From CAYYVJ01 sp964475115 (GTDB taxonomy: Bacteria; Bacillota; Clostridia; Lachnospirales; Lachnospiraceae), in the NCBI GenBank assembly GCA_964475115.1, contig CAYYVJ010000034.1, positions 1 to 19,638 of the forward strand: a stretch of 19,638 nt of DNA. The letters run 5' to 3'. The notes beneath the pieces are model-generated. The model saw only the letters and a list, made by a program, of their open reading frames with translations. It searched no databases and had not been told where the DNA came from. Every line of letters begins with the position of its first letter. Position 1 is the stretch's first letter. Made by a program: the position numbers and the translations under genes. Of the stretch, positions 7,495 to 15,700 are shown in pieces.

Positions 7495-8175
7495 ATGGAA
7501 AATTTGAAAATTTTAGTAGTAGATGATGAAAGTAGAATGAGAAAATTAGTGAAGGATTTCCTAGTGAAGAAAGAATTTGAGGTTTTAGAAGCTGTGGATG
7601 GGGAAGAAGCAATTGATCTCTTTTTTTCTCAAAAGGATATTTCCTTAGTTTTATTAGATGTTATGATGCCCAAAATGGATGGTTGGGAAGTGTGCAGGGA
7701 GATCCGTAAATTCTCGAAGGTACCGATTGTTATGTTGACTGCAAAGGGAGAGGAACGAGATGAATTGCTAGGTTTTGAATTAGGTGTGGATGAGTATATC
7801 TCAAAGCCCTTTAGTCCCAAAATCCTAGTTGCTCGTGTTGAAGCTCTTTTGAGAAGAACAAAAAATATAGATAAAAATGATATATTATCAGCGGGAAGTA
7901 TTGAAATAAACAAAGTAGCACATCTAGTTAAGATTGCTGGAATAGATATTGATTTGAGTTTTAAAGAATTTGAACTCTTGACCTATTTTGTAGAAAACCA
8001 AGGGATAGCCTTGTCTAGAGAGAAAATATTAAATAGTGTATGGAACTATGATTATTTTGGAGATGCTAGAACGATTGACACACATGTAAAAAAATTAAGA
8101 AATAAACTTGGTGATAAAGCTGATTATATAAAAACTATTTGGGGAATGGGATATAAGTTTGAGGTAAATGAATGA
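7495..8175 (+). CDS. OmpR/PhoB-family response regulator
   Basis: A 226-aa transcription factor. The receiver domain (1-118) has the acidic pair D10/D11, phospho-acceptor D55 (LLDVMMPKMDGW), T82 and K104 (SKPF). All are intact, so it should be phosphorylated by a sensor kinase. A winged-helix DNA-binding domain occupies about 128-226 (LSFKEFELLTYFVENQG, RTIDTHVKKLRNKLG, IWGMGYKFE). GGGAGGT lies four bases before the ATG. The stop overlaps the kinase start by four bases (ATGA), so the pair is translationally coupled. The target genes cannot be read from the sequence; the likely ones are its own operon, including the lipoprotein. Confidence 0.95.
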   Translation: MENLKILVVDDESRMRKLVKDFLVKKEFEVLEAVDGEEAIDLFFSQKDISLVLLDVMMPKMDGWEVCREIRKFSKVPIVMLTAKGEERDELLGFELGVDEYISKPFSPKILVARVEALLRRTKNIDKNDILSAGSIEINKVAHLVKIAGIDIDLSFKEFELLTYFVENQGIALSREKILNSVWNYDYFGDARTIDTHVKKLRNKLGDKADYIKTIWGMGYKFEVNE

Positions 8176-9683
8176 AAATTTCAATTCGTGTAAAATTAAT
8201 TTTATTATTAATCGTATTGACAGCAGGTACAATTGGTGCGAGCTGGTTTATAAATAATACTTTTTTACAAGGCTATTATCTAAAGAATAAGCAAAGTGCA
8301 TTAGAGAATGCATATCTAAAAATGAATCATTTATTTGAAGATTCTTCCTTAAGTAAAGACGAAATTAGCTTAGAGATGGAACAAATGGGAGAAAATTATA
8401 ATATTACATATATTATAGTGGACAATGGTTTGAGGGCTATTTATTATAATGTAAAGGATTTTGATACCTTAAAGAATATTTTATTACCTTATCTTTTAGG
8501 TGTGCAAAAAAATGATGCTGCTATTATTAAAAACACAGATTCCTATATGTTGCTTCAAAGTAGTGATGAAAGATATCATACCGCTTATATCGAATTGTGG
8601 GGGTATATTGAAGCAGAGAACTCATATGTCCTCCTTAGAACTCCCGTGGAGAGTATTAGGGAGAGTGTTGCTATATCCAATCGTTTTATGGCATATGTTG
8701 GAATGGTAGTGATTTTATTAAGCATAGCAATTATGTTTTTTGTGAGTAAGAGATTTACAAGACCCATTTTACAGCTTGCTGATATTTCAGAAAAAATGTC
8801 AGAATTAGACTTTGATGTTCGTTATACAGGTAAGGATAATGATGAAATAAGTGTGCTTGGAAATAGTATGAATCGTTTATCTGAAAAACTGGAATCTACT
8901 ATTTCAGAGTTAAAATCTGCAAATATTGAGCTTGAAAAAGATATAAAGAAGAAAATCCAAGTAGATGAAATGAGAACAGAATTTCTTTCAAATGTGTCTC
9001 ATGAATTAAAGACTCCTATTGCATTAATACAAGGCTATGCCGAAGGATTAAAGGAAGGTATTAATGATAATACAGAGGATCGAGATTTTTATTGTGATGT
9101 AATTATTGATGAAGCGAATAAAATGAATATGTTAGTAAAAAAACTATTAACCTTAAATCAAATTGAATTTGGAAATGAAATGGTGTCAATGGTTCGTTTT
9201 GATATCGTAGAACTGATACGTGGGGTAATATGTTCATCAGATATTTTGATAAAACAAAAGGGTGTAAAGGTGTTTTTTGATGAAAAGATGCCGATATATG
9301 TATGGGGAGACGAATACCAGATTGAAGAAGTTGTGGTAAATTATATAAGCAATGCATTAAATCATGTAGATAACGAAAATCAGATAAAAATAGGAGTTAC
9401 AAAAGAAGATGCTATTATTAGAGTATCTGTATACAATTCTGGTGATAGAATTCCGGAAGAAGATATCGATAAAATATGGCAAAAATTTTATAAAGTGGAT
9501 AAAGCAAGAACGAGGGAATACGGTGGTAGTGGTATTGGATTATCTATTGTAAAGGCAATTATGGAATCCATGAATAAAGGCTATGGTGTGAAAAATCATG
9601 ATAATGGTGTAGAATTTTGGTTTGAATTAGATTGTAAAACAGAAGCTTGTCAAAAAAAGGTTGTTGAAGAAGGAAATAAATGA
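8172..9683 (+). CDS. Membrane sensor histidine kinase
   Basis: A 503-aa sensor kinase paired with the preceding regulator. There are two membrane helices (about 7-29 and 172-192) with an extracytoplasmic sensing region of about 140 residues between them. A HAMP linker (about 193-245) follows, then a HisKA domain with phospho-acceptor H277 in FLSNVSHELKTPIALIQGYAEG. The HATPase_c domain has its N box around 385-400 (EEVVVNYISNALNHV), NSGDRIP (422-428), and the glycine box GGSGIGLSIVKA (451-462). All catalytic elements are present. The signal is unknown. The sensing region does not resemble anything I can name. The ATGA overlap with the regulator gene fixes the start. Confidence 0.95.
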   Translation: MKISIRVKLILLLIVLTAGTIGASWFINNTFLQGYYLKNKQSALENAYLKMNHLFEDSSLSKDEISLEMEQMGENYNITYIIVDNGLRAIYYNVKDFDTLKNILLPYLLGVQKNDAAIIKNTDSYMLLQSSDERYHTAYIELWGYIEAENSYVLLRTPVESIRESVAISNRFMAYVGMVVILLSIAIMFFVSKRFTRPILQLADISEKMSELDFDVRYTGKDNDEISVLGNSMNRLSEKLESTISELKSANIELEKDIKKKIQVDEMRTEFLSNVSHELKTPIALIQGYAEGLKEGINDNTEDRDFYCDVIIDEANKMNMLVKKLLTLNQIEFGNEMVSMVRFDIVELIRGVICSSDILIKQKGVKVFFDEKMPIYVWGDEYQIEEVVVNYISNALNHVDNENQIKIGVTKEDAIIRVSVYNSGDRIPEEDIDKIWQKFYKVDKARTREYGGSGIGLSIVKAIMESMNKGYGVKNHDNGVEFWFELDCKTEACQKKVVEEGNK

Positions 9684-9727
9684 TAAGATAGGAATTGAAA
9701 ATTGTAATAAAGTGGGAGGATTATAAA

Positions 9728-10429
9728 TTGAAAATGAGAGCTTGTATTCTAATTATTATAATGGTAACATTAACGGGATGCGGTAGTTTTGGAAATATTA
9801 CTTTAACATCCAGAGAGAATGATATAATTGGTGAGTACGCCGCAGGAGTTTTATTAAAGTATGATAAGAATTATGATAATAGATTAGTAAATGTGGTAGA
9901 AGTAGAGACGGAGTCTGTTTTAGAAGAAAATGAAGAAGAAACCTTAATAACAGATGTTGTTAGCATCGAAGTGGAAACCACGGTAGATTTAGAAGCATCT
10001 CTTAATGAGGCGTTAAGGACAGAAAAGCTTATAGCAAATTTTGAAGGATATTTTATTTCAGATACTTATCCAGAAGCATCTGGGACAGAGGATGAAGTGT
10101 TTTTTTCAATGAAAGCAGTAGAAGGCTATAAATTGCTTGTGTTAGAATTTACATTAGAAAATCCAACAGATGAAGGAATGAAAGAAGATATGTTATCAAA
10201 AGGCTTATCTTATAATTTGCTACTTAACGGCGAGGTGAAAGTGAATTCTCAGTTGACTATGCTTTTGAATGATTTATCTTCTTATAAAGAAGAGATCGAA
10301 GCACATTCAGTAAAAGAACTTGTTCTTATTTTCCAGATTCCTGATAGATATGAGAATGAAGACTCCATATCTTCAATGACATTGAATATTAAAGATGCAG
10401 ATGAATCATTACCTATTAGCCTTAAATAA
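9728..10429 (+). CDS. Putative lipoprotein of unknown function
   Basis: A 233-aa predicted lipoprotein. A short signal peptide ends in the lipobox LTGC, with the lipidated Cys at residue 18; the mature protein would be anchored on the outer face of the membrane. A TTG start at 9728 is preferred because GGGAGG (9714-9719) lies eight bases upstream. An ATG at 9734 is possible but farther away. Reading from 9695 would place the ribosome binding site inside the gene and add a charged N terminus ahead of the signal peptide. Residues about 50-90 are acidic and low in complexity. The C-terminal half (GYKLLVLEFTLENPTDEG) recalls beta-sandwich DUF4352-like extracellular domains, but this is only a resemblance. 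The gene starts 44 bases after the kinase stop, so it may be an accessory or target of that system. Confidence 0.8.
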   Translation: MKMRACILIIIMVTLTGCGSFGNITLTSRENDIIGEYAAGVLLKYDKNYDNRLVNVVEVETESVLEENEEETLITDVVSIEVETTVDLEASLNEALRTEKLIANFEGYFISDTYPEASGTEDEVFFSMKAVEGYKLLVLEFTLENPTDEGMKEDMLSKGLSYNLLLNGEVKVNSQLTMLLNDLSSYKEEIEAHSVKELVLIFQIPDRYENEDSISSMTLNIKDADESLPISLK

Positions 10430-10459
10430 TAAATGTACAAAAGAAAAATGGAGGAATAT

Positions 10460-10930
10460 ATGGATAACAATGTAGTATTAGAAAATGGAACAGAAGAGAT
10501 AGAGTTACTTGTTTTTCAAATTGATAACAAGAGTTATGGAATTAATGTAGATAAAGTTAGAGAAATTATACGTAACGAAGAAGTTACGATGATTCCTAAT
10601 GCACATCCTTATATTGAAGGTGTTTTTATGCCAAGAGATATCATTATTACATTAGTCAATTTGGCAAAGGCTCTTAACTTACCCCAATCAGCTAATATAG
10701 AAAAGGATATGTTGATTATAACTAACTTAAATGAATTAAATATCGCTTTTCGTGTACATAGTCTTGGTGGAATACATAGAGTTATGCAAAAAGACATTAT
10801 GATACCTGATAAAACCATTAAGAATGAAACTTCTTCCTTAGCTACAGGAATAGTGAAGATAAAAGAGGAATTAATTATTATTTTAGATTACGGAAAAATT
10901 ATTTCTGATATAAGTCCAGATTTAGTATAA
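10460..10930 (+). CDS. CheW/CheV-like coupling protein
   Basis: A 156-aa single CheW-type domain. Seen are LLVFQIDNKSYGINVDKVREI (about 14-34), YIEGVFMPRDIIITLVNLAKAL, and the closing TGIVKIKEELIIILDYGKI. The motif spelling is closest to the N-terminal half of CheV proteins, but the CheV receiver domain is absent. CheW domains link chemoreceptors to the CheA kinase. No CheA, receptor or flagellar gene lies in this window, so its partner is unknown. The ATG at 10460 has GGAGG (10450-10454) five bases upstream; the in-frame ATG at 10433 would add nine residues and has no ribosome binding site. It sits 30 bases after the lipoprotein gene and 30 bases before the next gene, in an apparent operon. 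Confidence 0.85.
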   Translation: MDNNVVLENGTEEIELLVFQIDNKSYGINVDKVREIIRNEEVTMIPNAHPYIEGVFMPRDIIITLVNLAKALNLPQSANIEKDMLIITNLNELNIAFRVHSLGGIHRVMQKDIMIPDKTIKNETSSLATGIVKIKEELIIILDYGKIISDISPDLV

Positions 10931-10960
10931 AGATTATTAGAGGGATCAAAGGAGAATATT

Positions 10961-12058
10961 GTGGATAAATTATTTACAGGTAATTATGAAGATAATGATA
11001 ACCAAACTGAAAAAGATGAAATAAGTGAACTTTTGAATTTGTTAAATGGAATGAATGCAGAAGATGAGCAGTTTGTAGATGAAAAAGATTTTTCGGAAAA
11101 TTTGGCAGATGAATCTATTGATGATTCTGTGGATGAGTTTGAAAATTCGCCTGAAGATATTTTTCATTTAGAAGAAGAGGAAGAAATACTTATCGGTGAA
11201 GATTTACAGTATAGTAATATACTAGAAGAATTCGAAGTTTTAGAGAAAAAAGAAGAGCAGAAAAAGAGTAAAAAAAAGAAAGAAAATATTAAAATTTTAG
11301 ATAAAATAAAAGATATATTCTTTCAAAAAATTGATGTGGAACAAGAGGAAATAGATGAGAATGAAAGAATTCTAAAGGAATTAGAAAAAGTATCTCAGAA
11401 AAAAGAGAAAAAAACAAAAGTTCTAAAAGAAAAAGCCGAAAAGAAAGAAGCAAGAAAAGAATCAAGAAAGAAAAGAAATGAAGCAAGATTACAAACATTA
11501 GAAAAATTGAAAAAAGCAAAGAAAGCAGAGCTTCCTAAAGAACCCGAAGAAAAAGTACGTGTGACACCTGTGTTCATGGGATTCATGTTGACTTTGGTCG
11601 CTGGTATTGTAATTATAATTATAGTGGGCACCAACGCCTATTCGTATAATTTTAGTTTTAATTCAGCAAAAGATAATTTTTTCAATCAAAAATATGAATT
11701 GGCATATGAAAAAGTTGCAGGACTTACCCCAAGAGGAGAAGATGAAACATTCTATAGACAAATAATGACGGTTATGTATGTTGAGAAGCAATATTTGTCT
11801 TTTGAAAACTATATGGATTTAGGTATGGAACAGGAAGCTTTAAATTCATTAATAAAAGGGGTAAATCGTTATGATAAATACAAAACAGAAGCTGAGTCTT
11901 TAGGAGTATCTACTGATATGGAAGTTGTTTATTCTAATATATCCAACGCGTTAGTAGAAGACTTTGGTTTAAGTGATGAAGAAGCAAGAGAGTTGAATTT
12001 GCTTACTGATTTATCTGAGTATACGAAACAATTGAATTCTTATTTAGGATATAATTAG
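10961..12058 (+). CDS. Lys/Glu-rich single-pass membrane protein, unknown function
   Basis: I do not recognise this gene. The 365-aa product has a very acidic N-terminal segment (1-95), a basic cluster KKSKKKK (101-107), and a Lys/Glu-rich probable coiled coil (about 127-190). One membrane helix (about 203-224, GFMLTLVAGIVIIIIVG) follows, then a helical C-terminal domain of about 140 residues (FNSAKDNFFNQKYELAYEKVAGL resembles a tetratricopeptide-type helix pair). There is no signal peptide. The likely topology is N-inside/C-outside, with a long charged cytoplasmic tail and a small extracytoplasmic domain. GTG start; AAAGGAG (10948-10954) lies six bases upstream. It follows the CheW-like gene directly and ends nine bases before ung. 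Confidence 0.8.
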   Translation: MDKLFTGNYEDNDNQTEKDEISELLNLLNGMNAEDEQFVDEKDFSENLADESIDDSVDEFENSPEDIFHLEEEEEILIGEDLQYSNILEEFEVLEKKEEQKKSKKKKENIKILDKIKDIFFQKIDVEQEEIDENERILKELEKVSQKKEKKTKVLKEKAEKKEARKESRKKRNEARLQTLEKLKKAKKAELPKEPEEKVRVTPVFMGFMLTLVAGIVIIIIVGTNAYSYNFSFNSAKDNFFNQKYELAYEKVAGLTPRGEDETFYRQIMTVMYVEKQYLSFENYMDLGMEQEALNSLIKGVNRYDKYKTEAESLGVSTDMEVVYSNISNALVEDFGLSDEEARELNLLTDLSEYTKQLNSYLGYN

Positions 12059-12067
12059 AGGTATGTT

Positions 12068-12745
12068 ATGTTAGAGATTGATAAGGATTGGTTAGATTTG
12101 TTTCAAAGTGAGTTTACGAAACCATACTATGAGGAATTATCCGACTATATAGAAAATGAGTATAGTAAAACTGTTGTCTATCCACCCTTAAACGATGTTT
12201 TTAATGCGTTTCATCTTACGCCACTTAGTAAAGTCAAAGTACTATTACTTGGTCAAGACCCATATCATAATCCTTTACAGGCTCATGGTTTAAGCTTTTC
12301 AGTTTTACCAGAGCAACAAAAGATTCCGCCTTCTTTAAGAAATATATATAAAGAGTTAGAAGATGATTGTGGTTGCTATACTCCTAATAATGGATATTTG
12401 AAAAAATGGGCAGAGCAAGGAGTACTATTACTTAATACAGTACTTACAGTAAGGGCGCATGAAGTAAATTCTCATCAGGGAAAAGGATGGGAAGAATTCA
12501 CAGATGCAATTCTAAAGGCAGTGAATGAACAAGATAGACCGATTGTATATATGCTTTGGGGTCGACCTGCTCAGTCTAAAATTTCAATGTTATCAAATCC
12601 AAAACATTTGATTTTGACTGCACCACATCCTAGCCCGCTATCTTCCTTTAGAGGTTTTTTTGGATGTAAGCATTTTAGCAAAGCAAATGAGTTTTTAAAA
12701 GAAAATGGAATTGAGCCAATTGATTGGCAAATTGAAAATAAATAG
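12068..12745 (+). CDS. ung: Uracil-DNA glycosylase (family 1)
   Basis: Removes uracil from DNA as the first step of base excision repair. The 225-aa protein is normal length. It carries the catalytic water-activating motif GQDPYHN (62-68, catalytic D64), the Ser/Pro loop KIPPSLRNIYKE, LLLNTVLTVRAHEVNSH and the DNA-intercalation motif HPSPLSSFRGFFGCKHFS (H187 start). AGAGGT overlaps the upstream stop codon and lies five bases before the ATG. The nine-base gap makes it the last gene of the preceding operon. A strong bidirectional terminator follows. Confidence 0.98.
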   Translation: MLEIDKDWLDLFQSEFTKPYYEELSDYIENEYSKTVVYPPLNDVFNAFHLTPLSKVKVLLLGQDPYHNPLQAHGLSFSVLPEQQKIPPSLRNIYKELEDDCGCYTPNNGYLKKWAEQGVLLLNTVLTVRAHEVNSHQGKGWEEFTDAILKAVNEQDRPIVYMLWGRPAQSKISMLSNPKHLILTAPHPSPLSSFRGFFGCKHFSKANEFLKENGIEPIDWQIENK

Positions 12746-12752
12746 AAAACAA

Positions 12753-12787
12753 ATAGAAAAGCTTGCCAACTCGGCAAGCTTTTCTAT
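12753..12787. terminator. Bidirectional terminator between ung and the convergent activase gene
   Basis: A 15-bp perfect stem pairs ATAGAAAAGCTTGCC (12753-12767) with GGCAAGCTTTTCTAT (12773-12787) over a five-base loop. The GC core with A-rich left and T-rich right arms makes it usable on both strands. It touches the stop codon of the minus-strand gene. Confidence 0.9.
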
Positions 12788-15700
12788 TATACTTTATTTA
12801 AGTTTTTTTGTGCTGTTGAAAGCATTAATTTAATTCGGTTTAGCTGATTTACTTCGCTTGCTCCAGGATCATAATCAATGGCAACAATATTTGAAAGTGG
12901 ATATTGGTGGCGTAATTCTTTGATGACACCTTTTCCAACTACGTGATTAGGCAAACACCCAAAAGGTTGTGCACAGACAATATTAGTGGTTCCACTATGT
13001 ATTAGTTCAAGCATTTCACCTGTTAAGAACCATCCCTCGCCAGTTTGATTACCTAATGATACAATAGGTTCTGCATAACGTGCTAAATCCTTGATGTATG
13101 CAGGAGGAATAAAGCGTGAGCTTTTTTCAAATTCTTTTCTTGCAACTTTTCTAAAATATTCTAAAAGTGAAATCGCTATATTACAAAAATATGCTGTCTT
13201 TTTGTTTCCTCCAAGTTTTTCAGCTTTGAAATTAGAATTATAAAAACAATATAGTAAAAAGTCGAGTAAATCAGGCATAACTGCTTCAGCACCTTCTTCC
13301 TCCAATAAATCAACTAAATTATTGTTTGCAGCAGGTAAAAATTTGACTAAGATTTCTCCGACAATACCTACTTGTGGCTTTTTGATATCTTGAATTAATA
13401 AGTGGTCAAAATCTCTTATAATTCCACGTACATTGTGGTGGAATTCCCTCATGGAAGAATTCTTTTTGCTAAGAGAAATAATACATTTTTTTCTCCAAGT
13501 ATCATGCAGTTCATTGGCCGATCTAGATACAACTTCGTATGGCCTTGTACGGTATAGAACACGCATAAAAATATCACCATATACTACAGCTTGCATAGCC
13601 TTTTTCAATAAAGGTATGGTATAAGTAAAGCCTTCATTTGTTTCAATTCCACTAGCATTTAAGGATAGAACAGGAATCATAGGCATACCCGCTTTTTCAA
13701 GTGCACGTCGTATAAATCCTATGTAATTTGATGCACGACATCCTCCACCTGTTTGAGAAATTACAACCGCAGTTTTATTTAGATCATATTCACCTGATAG
13801 TAAGGCTTCCATAATTTGCCCGACGACGATAACGGAAGGATAACAAGCATCGTTATTTACATATTTCAATCCAATATCGACAGAGTTTTTATTATCTGAA
13901 CTTCCTAAGATTTTGAAGTTATAACCGCAAGAGTTTAGAGCAGGTTCTAATAATTCAAAATGGATAGGCGACATTTGAGGACAGAGAATAGTATAATCTT
14001 TTTTCATTTCCTTGGTAAATTCTATACGTTGATAAGAAGAAGATACTATTTTTCTTTCATATGCTTTTTGTTCTCTGACTTTTAAAGCAGAAAGAAGAGA
14101 ACGTATTCGGATTCTTACTGCACCTAAATTATTTACTTCATCAATTTTCAAGACAGTATAGATCTTTCCTGACTTTGAAAGAATATCACTTACTGCATCT
14201 GTTGTAACAGCATCAAGTCCACATCCAAATGAATTTAATTGAACTAAATCTAAATTGTCTTGCGTTTTTACAAAGTTTGCAGCGGCATAAAGTCTAGAAT
14301 GATACATCCACTGATCCATTACAATAAGAGGACGCTCCACAGGTACAAGGTGGGAGATAGAATCTTCTGTTAGGACAGCTAAGCCATATGAGTTAATAAG
14401 CTCTGGTATCCCATGATGAATTTCAGCATCTATATGGTAAGGACGACCTGCAAGTACAATTCCTCTCTTACCTGTTTCTTTCAGATAAGCGATAACTTCT
14501 TCGCCTTTTTCCATTATATCAGTTCTTGATTTTAGTAATTCATCCCAAGCAGCATCGCCTGCAGATTTAATTTCGTCGGCAGAGATATGAAAAGATTGAT
14601 CAAATACTTTTACTAGTTGATCAACTAGAACATCTTTGTTTGTAAAAGCAAGGAATGGATTCATAAAGTTGACTTTATTTGTCTTTATTTCTTCAATATT
14701 ATTTTTTATATTTTCAGCGTAAGAAGTAACAATTGGACAATTAAAGTGGTTATTTGTATCTGGCATTTCATCCCTTTCATATGGGATACATGGATAGAAG
14801 ATGAAATTAAGCCCTTGTTTAATTAACCAGGTAACATGGCCATGTGCTAGTTTGGCAGGATAGCATTCAGATTCACTTGGGATAGATTCTATACCCAGTT
14901 CGTAAATCTTATGTGTAGATTTAGGTGAAAGAACTACTCTATATCCAAGTCTTTTAAAGAAGACAGCCCAAAACGGATAATTCTCATACATATTTAAAAC
15001 CCTTGGGATACCAACGGTACCTCGATAAGCTACATCCTCAGTTAAAGCTTCATAACCAAAAATACGCTTATTCTTATATTCAAAAAGATTTGGAATGTTT
15101 TCTTTATTTTTTTCTTTACCAACACCTCGTTCACAACGATTTCCTGAAACAAATTGACGACCGCCGGTGAAACGGTTAATGGTTAATAGACAATTATTTG
15201 TACAACCTTTACACCTAGCCATATTTGTTGTGAAGGTAAGTGTTTTGATTTTTTCAAGAGGAAGCATAGTAGTTTCCTTTGAAGAATCATAGCGTTCTCT
15301 AGCAAGTAAAGCTGCACCAAAAGCTCCCATAATACCTGCGATATCTGGACGGACAGCTTCACAACCTGATATCTTTTCAAAGCTTCTCAAAACAGCATCA
15401 TTATAAAAAGTTCCGCCTTGTACAACTACTTTATGGCCTAAATCTTTTGGGTCAGTAATTTTTATAACTTTAAACAAGGCATTTTTTATAACAGAGTATG
15501 CAAGACCTGCAGAAATATCAGATACCGTTGCTCCTTCCTTTTGCGCTTGTTTTACATTTGAATTCATAAATACAGTACATCTACTACCTAGATCAATGGG
15601 ATTTTCAGCAAATAGAGCGGCTTTTGCAAAATCTTCAACAGAATAGTTTAAAGACTTTGCAAAGGTCTCAATAAAGGAACCACAACCAGAAGAACATGCC

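Noticed and set aside
11289..11634. Minus-strand Phe/Leu-rich frames opposite the Lys/Glu-rich region
   Set aside because: Reverse complement of Lys/Glu codons gives Phe/Leu/Ser frames; there is no independent start signal.
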